Positions 7,354-15,210 of a stretch of 39,468 nucleotides of DNA are shown in pieces. The position numbers were made by a program, and so were the translations under genes. The stretch is from an uncultured Spirochaetales bacterium (lineage in GTDB: Bacteria; Spirochaetota; Spirochaetia; Sphaerochaetales; Sphaerochaetaceae), in contig CALXOK010000018.1 in NCBI GenBank assembly GCA_944390025.1, forward strand, positions 1 to 39,468, read 5' to 3'. The notes below the pieces were generated by a model. That model was not told the origin of the DNA. It saw only the letters and a program-made list of their open reading frames with translations, and did not search any database. Positions within the stretch are counted from its first letter, which is position 1, and each line of letters starts with the position of its first letter.

Positions 7354-8871
7354 TCATCTGCTTTTCAAACCGTCAAGTTTTGAAATATCTGCATTCTTCA
7401 AATCCCTGTTGGAAAGAAAAACAGATTTACCTTCCTTTATCACATACAGTCCTTTTACATTTCTTGTTGCGAGTGTTCTCCTTATGTCATTCATGCCGAC
7501 TGCTTCTCCTAGCGCATCAATTTGGCTGTCGCTGTTCAGAGTGATGGCAACAAGATGTGCCTGTTTGTATCCTTCAAGTAGTCTGTCCTTTATGGTTCTT
7601 GAATTCACAGTTTGAAGATTTTTGAACTCAATCTTGTCCATGCCATTCAGCCAGGCATCCCACTGAGGATTGTTCTTCAGATCCTTTGCTTTGCGAAGCT
7701 CGACATAGTAGCCTTCGCTTTCTGCAAGCGCCTTCGCTGTCTCAAGATTGTTCTTGAATTCAGTTTCCTTCTCAAGCCCGTTCTGGTATCTCACTCCGCC
7801 GGATGAAACAGAAACATCTGTGTACCCTTTTTTCGCTATTGAGAAATCGGAAGCAACAGTCTTGCCTGCAACATCGTTAAGCTCATCCTGGATAAGATAG
7901 CGGGCAACCCGGTTCTGCTGGCTCACTGTTGTACCCCAGAAAGCGTTGTCTTTTGCAGGATTGCGACCGAAACCTGATACAGGTTTATTCCGCTTTATGG
8001 TTGACTGTTTTCCCTGTGAATCCTTGACTGTTCTGTCAGATTCCTCAATATCTGGAAGGCGTGTAGGTTTTAGTCCCAGCACTTCTGCCTCTTCAGCAAA
8101 GATTTCTCGCACAGTAGAGCGGCAGTTGTAATGAAGCGGAGGCCAGTTGTCATCCCACCAGGGATCTGTATAAGGCCGTATTACTCCATTACGAACACGG
8201 CAGATCTCGCTCTGCCTGTCATCATCAATGCCGATGAATTCAAGGTACATCGGAGGATCTTCCATCATCTGCTGAGCCTTGCCTGCGTTATAGTCTTTCT
8301 GCATGTTGGTTCTAAATACAGTCGTATAATATCCGGTAAAGCCTGCCTTCTCTCCATCAATCTCATAGACAGATGAAAGAAAATCCTCAACAGACAAGTT
8401 ACTGCTGCCGATTTCCTTCAGGTAAATACGCTGCACCTTCTCTATCATGTCAAGCTGGGAAAGACGTCCGACAGTGAAGGCATGCATTTTCAAATCATCC
8501 GACAGCTTTTTAAACTGTGCAGGAGTAAGAGCTATACGACCTCCCGCATACTCCATGGCCTCTTCATACGTAAGGCCGAAATCAAGAAGGAAATCAACAT
8601 CAGCATAGTCAGATGGCTTTTTCCTGGCATTGTGGCTCATGCCAAGCAGCCAGGAGCGGAAGAACATCTCATATACAGCTTCAATAAGTTCTTGATCAAC
8701 ATCCGGCTTCCAGCCTTTAAAAATGTCTGATTTTGTCAAAATGGATGGACTAGCCTTAATCTTCTCATTGAATGCCTTGATACTTTCATCAATTCTCTTC
8801 CGGATTTTCTCATAACCATTCTTCTCGATGGCTATGACCTGGCTTACCTTGGCAATTTCCTCCTGCGTCAC
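7354..8871 (-). CDS. MuF-type minor head protein with C-terminal nuclease-toxin-like domain
   Basis: The first 265 of 505 residues are a Mu gpF/SPP1 gp7-type head morphogenesis protein. Signs are the FTGYYTTVFRTNMQKDYNAG helix, the FIGIDDDRQSEICRVRNG strand, and the PPLHYNCRSTVREI signature near 245-256. The last 145 residues (about 360-505) form a separate domain: ESEGYYVELRKA, then WDAWLNGMDKIEFKNLQ, then a KDRLLEGYKQAHLVAITL helix-strand. This resembles the CdiA-C-type tRNase toxin domains found at the ends of polymorphic toxins and of MuF proteins. The start GTG overlaps the portal stop (GTGA) and has no Shine-Dalgarno, so coupling or frameshifting from the portal gene is likely. No obvious immunity gene follows. 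Confidence 0.8.
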   Translation of the reverse strand: MTQEEIAKVSQVIAIEKNGYEKIRKRIDESIKAFNEKIKASPSILTKSDIFKGWKPDVDQELIEAVYEMFFRSWLLGMSHNARKKPSDYADVDFLLDFGLTYEEAMEYAGGRIALTPAQFKKLSDDLKMHAFTVGRLSQLDMIEKVQRIYLKEIGSSNLSVEDFLSSVYEIDGEKAGFTGYYTTVFRTNMQKDYNAGKAQQMMEDPPMYLEFIGIDDDRQSEICRVRNGVIRPYTDPWWDDNWPPLHYNCRSTVREIFAEEAEVLGLKPTRLPDIEESDRTVKDSQGKQSTIKRNKPVSGFGRNPAKDNAFWGTTVSQQNRVARYLIQDELNDVAGKTVASDFSIAKKGYTDVSVSSGGVRYQNGLEKETEFKNNLETAKALAESEGYYVELRKAKDLKNNPQWDAWLNGMDKIEFKNLQTVNSRTIKDRLLEGYKQAHLVAITLNSDSQIDALGEAVGMNDIRRTLATRNVKGLYVIKEGKSVFLSNRDLKNADISKLDGLKSR

Positions 8872-10103
8872 CTTGTCAGCAAAATCATAGGCCGATGGAC
8901 TTTTTTTTTACTTTCATCTGAGAAATTGAAAGCGGTGCCCATCATGTTGTATCCGGCATTCTGAGATGGCTCGAGCGTATCTTCCTCATCTTCAGGCTGA
9001 GGCAGGCCATAACGGGTATACATAGCCGAGCGAGAAATCTCAACACCTGCAGAGTGAGCCTGAAGCACTTCCTGGAATGAGGCATAGTCTTCAGTGTCGA
9101 ATGAGAAAACAGGGTACTCGTCGACAGGGCCGAAATTGACATTAACTGCCATCTCAATCAGGCGGTTGAGCGTATACTGAAGACTTCTCGCATCATTCTC
9201 ATAGGCCGCCTGCTTTGTCCTCTCCTGGACTGTACCCAGAGCCTGTGTGCCTGTCTCCGACACGTTTGTAGCCAGGCTCTGGCCAGTCATACCATAGGCT
9301 ATCTGAAGATCGCATGCTGTGATGAGAGAATTGAAGTCCGCCACACTTCCTCCCATGGAAAGCTGCTGTATGCCCTTGATATTAGCAAACGCGCCCCCTG
9401 AGCCGCTTCCAATCTGCGTGATGAGATCGGCAAGTTCCTCGGCTGTGCTCTTCGCCTTCGCTGGGTCACTCTGGTCAAAGAGAGCCACAATAGAAGGCAC
9501 AGAGAATTTCTCTGTAGCTGTAAGCCAGTACTGCCAGCCCAGCTGCTTGAATCGCCATGGCCAGTACACCCTCTTCAGGTATGCTCTTCCATATGGACGG
9601 TTATACCTGTCTCCTTCGTTGCGGTGGATAATCCACTTATTATCCTGATCAAGCTGAAGATGACCATAGAAGAGATCTCCATCTGCGTTGAAGCGATAGC
9701 GGCAGATATCATGCCCGTCAATACCATCAATGACAAGATATCCATCCTTCTCCTTCCAGATGATTTCAGCTGGCTGAAAACCATAAGTCAATGCACCGTC
9801 AAGAAGGATGAATCCGAGTTTCCTAAGCTCTCCTATGTTCAGGAACCTGTCCATATATTCCTGAATCTTCAGATCGTCAACATTCGAAACTGTTGCGGGA
9901 AGATTATGAGTCGCATTCCTTCTGTCATCAAAAAGGCTGCCGATTCTTGCATCCATCTTCATGTCATCATAGATATGCAACCCTTTTACAGATCCTCTAA
10001 TAATGCTGTCTGGATCCGGCATATATGACCAGAGCTTCGAGTCTCTTATAATCTGCACAGTGAGTGCACTTTTTTTCTGAGTTTTATTATTCTTAATAGC
10101 CAT
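8868..10103 (-). CDS. Portal protein, DUF935/Mu gp29-like
   Basis: I start at ATG 10103 (MAIKNNKTQKK), which has GGGAGG eight bases upstream. The 411-aa protein matches DUF935: LPATVSNVDDLKIQEYMDRF, TYGFQPAEIIWKEKDGYL, HRNEGDRYNRPYGRAYLKRV, and a C-terminal NFGPVDEYPVFSFDTEDY. It forms the dodecameric DNA channel at the capsid vertex. In the zero frame it ends SKKKVHRPMILLTR right after an A9 run at 8901-8909. A -1 slip there would read SPSAYDFADK directly into the MuF frame. The zero-frame ending looks unlike a natural C-terminus, so either programmed frameshifting or a recent indel is possible. Confidence 0.85.
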   Translation of the reverse strand: MAIKNNKTQKKSALTVQIIRDSKLWSYMPDPDSIIRGSVKGLHIYDDMKMDARIGSLFDDRRNATHNLPATVSNVDDLKIQEYMDRFLNIGELRKLGFILLDGALTYGFQPAEIIWKEKDGYLVIDGIDGHDICRYRFNADGDLFYGHLQLDQDNKWIIHRNEGDRYNRPYGRAYLKRVYWPWRFKQLGWQYWLTATEKFSVPSIVALFDQSDPAKAKSTAEELADLITQIGSGSGGAFANIKGIQQLSMGGSVADFNSLITACDLQIAYGMTGQSLATNVSETGTQALGTVQERTKQAAYENDARSLQYTLNRLIEMAVNVNFGPVDEYPVFSFDTEDYASFQEVLQAHSAGVEISRSAMYTRYGLPQPEDEEDTLEPSQNAGYNMMGTAFNFSDESKKKVHRPMILLTR

Positions 10104-11760
10104 CTTTGTACCTCCCAATCAGCCCGGGTAATTTACTGTCACGTCTCGAGGCGCTTGCCACTGGTTGGCCAAGTTCTCTGTTAAATGAAAAATATGCAAG
10201 GGCCATCGCGTCCACCGGGCCGTCGTTAAGTCCTTTCATCGGGAAATTGTTAATCTTGTACATAGACGAGTTGTTCTTCAAATTCTCGATATGTACCCAA
10301 CTCCCGTTTTCAAAAAAAGGCTGCAGAGTTAAAGCTCTCTGATCCTTGCTACCTTTTGCATCGACACCAATAAGAGGAAGAACAATTTTCTGAGACATCA
10401 GTATTTCCTGAATAAGCTTCTGATAGACCTTCTGGAAACCAACCTGTTCCCATGCAATCATTGTCGGCTCATACTTTCTGTTCCAAATTACCAGCTGATC
10501 AACAAGCTCCGTTATCGTAGCGCTGTCCCTGTCCCACTGGTCTATGGTGAGATACTGCCCTGTTGTAAACGAACGGCCAACAACGGCAATCGCTGCATCG
10601 TCTCCGCCCTCCGCATTGGGATCAACACCGAAGTGGATTTCATAATCAGCAAGATTCACGCTTGTAGAAGTAACCCATGAAAATATGGAGGGCGGAAGAG
10701 TTTTGCCTTTGCCATCTGAAATGATTGACATATATTCTACCTGATAGATAGAACTGCCAACCTCTTCTCTCTTCGCAATCAGATCTTCCATCGGCCAGAC
10801 CTCCGGCCAGAGAGCCGTGTGATCATCAATTTCAGCAGACAATCTCACTCCCAAGTAGCGAGTCAGCTCACCTCGTTCTATCCTATCCAGAACACGAGCC
10901 ATCGGGTCGAGCCCATTGAATATTGTGTTCAGGTAAATCATGAGTGCGTCTTTTGCAAGCCCTGCAACAGCTGAGAAAATCCAGTCATAAATTTTGGCCA
11001 TTGTTCTTGGTGAATCTTTATCTTTATCTGATGTCAGATCATCAAGAATGACAAGATCCGGCCTGCGTGAGCGTGAAATCAGTCCTCTGACAGACTGACC
11101 GCGTCCAAAAGAAACGATGACAGGTCCGTTTTTCAGACTATACATTCCATCCTTCCAGACAGTTCCTTTCAGGTTACCGTAGTCAGCAATCAGCCGACGA
11201 TTGTCCGTGAACTCCACCATTGTATCTGCAAGAAAGGTTGCAGCAAGTGTATCCTCACTGCGGAAATAAACCGCAAATCGAATATAGCCGTAAAGCAGTA
11301 GCCAGATTAGTACCAGGCGTGCAAAGACAGTAGATTTAGCCTGTTCTCTAGGAGCACAAAGAACTATTGCCCTTAGGATATTAATAGCTTTAGGCAGATG
11401 GCGGAATTCTGGTCTGTGCAATGCAGCGAGATGATCAGCCTGCTCTTTTGTGACATGCCAGACCCAACGGCCGTTACGCTGGTTTCGTTCTGGCTGTGCA
11501 AGAATGTCAAAAATAGCCTTATGCCATTCGGCTGGCTCGGATTTTATGTACTCAGGAAAGTAGTATTTCAGGAACCCTGCAATGTCGGTCTTAAAGCGTT
11601 CATAGCGCTCCTGTGCTGCCATATTACAGCTACGTAGTTCAGCAGCTTTTCCCGGGTCTAAATCTAGGATTTTGAACAGGACTTCATAATCCTTTTCATT
11701 GATTTCGTCCTTATTCACCTGGACTTCATAATCCTTTTCGTTGATTTCATCCTTATTCAC
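10093..11760 (-). CDS. Large terminase subunit, Mu gp28-like
   Basis: This 555-aa packaging ATPase/nuclease has a Walker A-like loop (VLCAPREQAKST), a Walker B strand (RPDLVILDDLTSDKD) and a C-terminal RNase H-like nuclease region beginning FGVDPNAEGGDDAAIAV. It cuts and pumps phage DNA into the prohead through the portal encoded next. The start GTG overlaps the end of the gp27-like gene and has GGAGG upstream. The N-terminus carries a 14-residue unit (VNKDEINEKDYEVQ) repeated twice, encoded by a 42-bp tandem duplication at 11719-11760 and 11677-11718. The ancestral start may have been the second copy. Confidence 0.9.
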   Translation of the reverse strand: MNKDEINEKDYEVQVNKDEINEKDYEVLFKILDLDPGKAAELRSCNMAAQERYERFKTDIAGFLKYYFPEYIKSEPAEWHKAIFDILAQPERNQRNGRWVWHVTKEQADHLAALHRPEFRHLPKAINILRAIVLCAPREQAKSTVFARLVLIWLLLYGYIRFAVYFRSEDTLAATFLADTMVEFTDNRRLIADYGNLKGTVWKDGMYSLKNGPVIVSFGRGQSVRGLISRSRRPDLVILDDLTSDKDKDSPRTMAKIYDWIFSAVAGLAKDALMIYLNTIFNGLDPMARVLDRIERGELTRYLGVRLSAEIDDHTALWPEVWPMEDLIAKREEVGSSIYQVEYMSIISDGKGKTLPPSIFSWVTSTSVNLADYEIHFGVDPNAEGGDDAAIAVVGRSFTTGQYLTIDQWDRDSATITELVDQLVIWNRKYEPTMIAWEQVGFQKVYQKLIQEILMSQKIVLPLIGVDAKGSKDQRALTLQPFFENGSWVHIENLKNNSSMYKINNFPMKGLNDGPVDAMALAYFSFNRELGQPVASASRRDSKLPGLIGRYKDGY

Positions 11761-12286
11761 CTGGAGCCTCCATCACACTGACCACATTGAAGATCTGCTC
11801 ATACAGTTCAGGCCTAGCTTCCAAAGCTTTCTGCAGCTGGATGAGGATGTCATCCTTAGCCCTTTCGTATACCTTCTTATACTCCATCCTCTGCTTGACG
11901 ATGTCGGTTTTCACCTTTGTGATTTTCTTCACGAAATCCGCAAGCTCAGGAAGATCAGCAAAATTGACTTCCTCAATCTGCTTTGTAAACTCGAAGGTTT
12001 TCGCAATGAGAAAGTCAGCAGTTGCCTCGTTGACATCAGTCGCGGGGTTTGCTCTTATGGTATTGATCAGAGCCTCCGTCTCACTTCTGGCTTTCTCAAG
12101 TTCGCGTGCAATCGTCCTGTTCTTCTTCACTGTCTTGCGGATGGACTCACGTGAAATGTCATATCCTTCGCTTCTGAGCTCTGTCTCGATTGCCTCACAG
12201 GTCATACCCTCTTCGTTGTACATCTTGACAACTCTTTCCAGCAGGCCGAGGAGCTCAACCTTTGTGCGTGACATATTCTTCCCCAT
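11753..12286 (-). CDS. Mu gp27-like protein (DUF3486), probable small terminase
   Basis: This 177-aa protein has an N-terminal helix-turn-helix (TCEAIETELRSEGYDISRES) and then long helices with heptads, as in DUF3486/Mu gp27. That family lies directly before the large terminase and is thought to be the DNA-recognition subunit. Its 3' end carries the first bases of the 42-bp duplication found in the terminase N-terminus. The ATG at 12286 starts next to the previous stop; a second ATG at 12274 with GGGGAA is an alternative. Confidence 0.75.
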   Translation of the reverse strand: MGKNMSRTKVELLGLLERVVKMYNEEGMTCEAIETELRSEGYDISRESIRKTVKKNRTIARELEKARSETEALINTIRANPATDVNEATADFLIAKTFEFTKQIEEVNFADLPELADFVKKITKVKTDIVKQRMEYKKVYERAKDDILIQLQKALEARPELYEQIFNVVSVMEAPGE

Positions 12287-12595
12287 TCACTCTTCCTCCA
12301 TATCCATGTAAATTCCCTTGTCGCTCATCGTTCCGTCGACAATAAGCATCCCGTCCGCCGAAATTGAATAGAAATCCTCGGCCCTGTTCTTTATCGGGGA
12401 AGTCAGCTGTTCTTTCTCAAGAAACCCTCGATCCACAAGGTATGAAATAGCCCGGTCTATATCCGCATACGGATAATACGCATAGAAGGCGGACTGAATG
12501 CTCGTCTTCTTTACTCTTTCCACCTGGCTTTTATATATGAACTGCAGGATATCCCCGCGAAGTGTTTTCAAAATTTCTTTATTAAGCGAATGCAT
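12287..12595 (-). CDS. Winged-helix-like small protein, Mu gp26 position
   Basis: This 102-aa protein has an apparent winged-helix fold: helices ILKTLRGDILQFIYKSQ and DIDRAISYLVDRGFLEKE, followed by a beta wing ending YSISADGMLIVDG. It sits between an unknown small protein and the gp27-like gene, the place of Mu gp26. Its start overlaps the upstream gene by 14 bases. A DNA-binding role in packaging is possible but not shown. Confidence 0.65.
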   Translation of the reverse strand: MHSLNKEILKTLRGDILQFIYKSQVERVKKTSIQSAFYAYYPYADIDRAISYLVDRGFLEKEQLTSPIKNRAEDFYSISADGMLIVDGTMSDKGIYMDMEEE

Positions 12596-12842
12596 TTTCT
12601 TCTTCCTTCCTGTCCATCGCCTTCAGCTGAAGCAGAGCCTTCTTAAGGCTATCCTCTGCTGCCTGCAAATCCTGGACAGCTTTTTTCATTACAGAGCCGG
12701 TCTGTCTGACACTCTCATCCATGTCTGTTGAACAATCCCAGGCAGCAACGTTGAGTGCAGTGATACACCACTGAACCTCGCCAAGAATAATAGTTGCAGC
12801 TCTCTCTGACTTGATTACTACATCTTCCCCTTCAGCAATCAT
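12582..12842 (-). CDS. Small helical protein, unknown
   Basis: This 86-aa helical protein has a C-terminal half forming one charged coiled coil (LQAAEDSLKKALLQLKAMD). It overlaps both neighbours by 4-14 bases (ATGA at the upstream junction), so it belongs to the same operon. No family was recognised. Its position lies between the DUF2730-like and gp26-like genes. Confidence 0.6.
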   Translation of the reverse strand: MIAEGEDVVIKSERAATIILGEVQWCITALNVAAWDCSTDMDESVRQTGSVMKKAVQDLQAAEDSLKKALLQLKAMDRKEEENAFA

Positions 12843-13204
12843 GTGACCTTTCTCCCGGCTTCAGAGAGAAGAACACGGTCAAGCTTCTCGTCAATCCGGC
12901 GGATCTCTGTCCTCCAGCCAGACATCTGTTCCTGGATGTAAGTCTTCTCAGCATAATCAGTCTCAACTGATCTCAGCCGCTCTTCCATTTTCTCAAGCTG
13001 CTTGTTCTGTACCTCAATCTGCCTGTCCGTTGTCTCCTTATATTCCTTGATTGCCGCATCAACATATTCCTTATGTTTATCAAAAGACCTGGACAATGCC
13101 TGGTTCTCTTTCTTCACTTCCTTGAAAAGAAGAATGAAGATAGCAACAATCAGGATAAGAAGCGGAACAGTGCCAAAAGAATTGATACTCGATAAGAATT
13201 CCAT
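12839..13204 (-). CDS. Membrane-anchored coiled-coil protein, DUF2730/Mu gp25-like
   Basis: This 121-aa protein has one N-terminal membrane segment (VPLLILIVAIFILLF, about residues 13-27) and then about 85 residues of continuous coiled coil (KQLEKMEERLRSVETDY). It matches the pattern of DUF2730 proteins next to gp26/gp27 in Mu-like phages. The function of that family is unknown; the topology would also fit a lysis accessory protein. It follows the overlapping pair by 11 bases. Confidence 0.65.
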   Translation of the reverse strand: MEFLSSINSFGTVPLLILIVAIFILLFKEVKKENQALSRSFDKHKEYVDAAIKEYKETTDRQIEVQNKQLEKMEERLRSVETDYAEKTYIQEQMSGWRTEIRRIDEKLDRVLLSEAGRKVT

Positions 13205-13214
13205 ACAGGCCTCC

Positions 13215-13727
13215 TCAGTTAATCACCAGAGCTGTTATCGCCACCGAGGCGCTTACAAGAGTCAGGATTATCCACCATGTGTTCTGATTCCTGAGGCTCT
13301 TTACCTCCTTCTCCATAGCGCTGCTGTAACTCTGCAATGAGCTTTCCAGCCCTTTCAGAGAGATCTGCGTGCTCAGTAAGGAGGTTTGAGCATTCCTCAC
13401 CTTTATCTCTTGCTCTGCCAATTTCTTCTCTAAGAAACTTAAGCTTTGCTGTGCACTTGTCAGCTCGCTGCTGAGCTGATTTGAGTTTTCTTCCAGCATC
13501 CCGGCCTGACTCTCTAAGTGCTGCAACATCCCGCTCAAGTCCGTCAACGAGGCTTCTAGCTTCAGCTGCACTTCGTTCTGTTGCATCCAGTTCTGCATGA
13601 GCTCGTTCAAGATCTCTTCGTCCGACATCATCTGAACAGACAAATCTTCTGCCGACAAGAATGCCGGCAAGAAGCAACAGAGGATAAAGAAGCACAGAAA
13701 GAACTTTCTTAATCTTCTGCCACACAT
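13215..13727 (-). CDS. Coiled-coil protein with signal peptide and C-terminal membrane helix (frame A), spanin candidate
   Basis: This frame gives about 170 aa from ATG 13727, or 171 from GTG 13730. It starts with a signal-like segment (KFFLCFFILCCFLPAFLSA, possible cleavage before EDLS). A long coiled coil from about 40 to 145 follows, then a C-terminal membrane helix (WWIILTLVSASVAITALVI). That layout spans inner membrane to periplasm and fits a phage lysis (spanin-like) protein. No clear lipobox is present. It lies in a different frame from, and almost completely over, the protein at 13219-13725. The Shine-Dalgarno AAGGGAG serves both starts. Confidence 0.65.
   Translation of the reverse strand: MCGRRLRKFFLCFFILCCFLPAFLSAEDLSVQMMSDEEILNELMQNWMQQNEVQLKLEASLTDLSGMLQHLESQAGMLEENSNQLSSELTSAQQSLSFLEKKLAEQEIKVRNAQTSLLSTQISLKGLESSLQSYSSAMEKEVKSLRNQNTWWIILTLVSASVAITALVIN
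13219..13725 (-). CDS. N-terminally anchored coiled-coil protein (frame B), Rz-like inner-membrane spanin candidate
   Basis: This is a 168-aa frame starting at GTG 13725, two bases inside the start of frame A. It has one N-terminal membrane helix (VLSVLLYPLLLLAGILVG) followed by about 125 charged, helical residues with heptad periodicity (RDLERAHAELDATERSAAEA). That is the topology of Rz-type i-spanins, which with an outer-membrane partner fuse the membranes at lysis. It directly follows the holin-like gene, the usual lysis-cassette place. It overlaps frame A along nearly its whole length; I cannot tell whether one or both frames are translated, but both look protein-like. Confidence 0.6.
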   Translation of the reverse strand: MWQKIKKVLSVLLYPLLLLAGILVGRRFVCSDDVGRRDLERAHAELDATERSAAEARSLVDGLERDVAALRESGRDAGRKLKSAQQRADKCTAKLKFLREEIGRARDKGEECSNLLTEHADLSERAGKLIAELQQRYGEGGKEPQESEHMVDNPDSCKRLGGDNSSGD

Positions 13728-14050
13728 CACTGCTCCCTTACCTTGTCATAAAGCCTGGTTGCCAGAGCCACGCAGACGACTCCATGAAGACCATAGATGA
13801 CAAATGCATCCGCTACCCTCTTCAAACCTGTGAAATCAGAAAAGATAAAGCCGATGACAATTGCAATCATAGTGATGGAGACGCAAATGATTTTCTTCAG
13901 CCTGTCTGTATTCTTGATGAGCCTTGCAATCCATTCCGGACTCTGTTTCACAAGGCACTTCTTGAGACACATCCCGAAAATCCATGTCACCGGAATGAGA
14001 ATGAGAAGCTCGGTTTTAATCAGTTTGAGAACAAAAGAAATAATATCCAT
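13727..14050 (-). CDS. Holin-like membrane protein
   Basis: This 107-aa protein has three hydrophobic segments: ELLILIPVTWIFGMCL, IICVSITMIAIVIGFIF and the FVIYGLHGVVCVALAT block. A basic middle and C-terminal KVREQ complete it. Size, topology and the GLHGVVCVAL turn resemble small phage holins, which open the inner membrane at lysis. It begins the late minus-strand block and its stop overlaps the start region of the coiled-coil pair. No endolysin gene is recognisable beside it in the window. Confidence 0.6.
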   Translation of the reverse strand: MDIISFVLKLIKTELLILIPVTWIFGMCLKKCLVKQSPEWIARLIKNTDRLKKIICVSITMIAIVIGFIFSDFTGLKRVADAFVIYGLHGVVCVALATRLYDKVREQ

Positions 14051-14271
14051 AATTTATACCTCTGTTTTCAGGCTACCAGAGACAATGACGTTATTTTTTC
14101 ACCTAAAGTAAATGCCGGATGCTTGACACACCCGGCAAAATCCAGAAACAAAAGAAAGGAGAATTTATTGCTAAACTCTGTCCTAAGAGTATTAACAACC
14201 AGTTCTAAAGAGCAGGAGTGTATATGAAGTACAGCCCCTGCTGGTATGAAAAAACTATTGCGTATGGATAT
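14051..14271 (-). promoter_or_regulatory. Upstream region of the late block
   Basis: These 221 bases between the holin-like gene and a small membrane protein gene must contain the late promoter. I see a TGCCGG/CCGGCA hairpin around 14113-14135 and AT-rich stretches but no good -35/-10 pair. That is expected if a phage activator is needed, as in Mu. Confidence 0.3.
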
Positions 14272-14484
14272 CTAAAACTTATCAGACTCATCCTCCAGTT
14301 TTTTTGACTGCTTCCATTTCTCTTTACGCTCCAGGAACTCAAGAACCATCGGTGCAATGATTAAAGAAGCTGGCAGTAACATATAAATGAGAACACACAG
14401 GACATCAAAGAAGTTTGTGTCCCATGTTTTAATGTGAGTAGAAAACAAAACCAGAATACCTAAAACAAATGATGCGATTCTCAT
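14272..14484 (-). CDS. Small membrane protein, unknown
   Basis: This is a 70-aa protein with two hydrophobic segments (ASFVLGILVLFS, about 4-15, and VLCVLIYMLLPASLIIAPMV, about 29-48). It ends in a charged, cytoplasmic-type tail (KEKWKQSKKLEDESDKF). It is divergent from the lipoprotein gene, with 63 bases between them, and lies outside the late operon. It might be a second small holin or an accessory of the lysogeny region. The Shine-Dalgarno is weak. Confidence 0.5.
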   Translation of the reverse strand: MRIASFVLGILVLFSTHIKTWDTNFFDVLCVLIYMLLPASLIIAPMVLEFLERKEKWKQSKKLEDESDKF

Positions 14485-14547
14485 ATTTTCAATTCTATGT
14501 CCCTTGAAAAGCTGTATTTTTCATCTGATCCGCAGTAGAGTAATCAC

Positions 14548-15198
14548 ATGAAACGGAAAAGAGTATTAATTGTTTTGCTTGCAGCATTGCTTTTGCTAGC
14601 TGGATGTGATGGCAGCATGGATGAGCCGAAAGAACCATCTTTCTCGGATCCTTCCGGTGGAGAGCAGACAGGAGTTCCTGGAAGCATAACGGGTTTCAAT
14701 CAGCTCTACAGTGAACAGAATGCTTCAAAATATGGAGTTTTTATCCTCAGCCAAACAAATTATGGACAGAATATCAGGCCGGAATTCATGGCCACATACG
14801 AAGCTGAAAAGAATGAGATTGATGATTCATATTACAACTCGTACGAGGCTTTGGGTGAACAGAAAAAAGCCGGAACCATAACTGATGAAGAGTATTATGA
14901 ACAGCTCTACAAACTTGATGATGAGAGAAATGTTGCAAGAGCTGAATTGCAGGCAAAATGGGAATCTCAGAATGTATGGACTCCATGCTCTGTAATCGTC
15001 AGGATAGAAAACCTTTCTGATAAAGACCGCCTTTTTCAATATGCCCTCTGTGACGGAAATGCGTGGATTGATGAAGGAGAATATTACTTTTCTGAGCCGG
15101 TGACACTGCCTGCAGCTTCCGATGATGTCTATACGTTCAAGATCGATACTGATGGCAAATACTTAATCAGTTATTTCCAGGGATGCTATGTATACTGA
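14548..15198 (+). CDS. Lipoprotein, probable moron (lysogenic conversion gene)
   Basis: This 216-aa protein has a clear lipoprotein signal: KRKRVLIVLLAALLLLAGC, with Cys20 as the lipidated residue. The mature part is acidic and Tyr/Glu-rich, with no known domain. The middle is helical (about residues 80-130) and the C-terminal half looks beta-rich. It is the only plus-strand gene in a minus-strand stretch, lies beside the rex-like genes, and has its own terminator, the picture of a moron expressed from the lysogen. It could modify the cell surface or block superinfection. The gene lies in the late/lysogeny junction and is unlikely to be a virion gene. Confidence 0.75.
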   Translation: MKRKRVLIVLLAALLLLAGCDGSMDEPKEPSFSDPSGGEQTGVPGSITGFNQLYSEQNASKYGVFILSQTNYGQNIRPEFMATYEAEKNEIDDSYYNSYEALGEQKKAGTITDEEYYEQLYKLDDERNVARAELQAKWESQNVWTPCSVIVRIENLSDKDRLFQYALCDGNAWIDEGEYYFSEPVTLPAASDDVYTFKIDTDGKYLISYFQGCYVY

Positions 15199-15210
15199 AT
15201 AATGATATCA

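Noticed and set aside
14224..14307. 27-aa plus-strand ORF with a good Shine-Dalgarno (AGCAGGAG)
   Set aside because: It is too short and overlaps the small membrane protein gene on the other strand; no conserved feature is visible.
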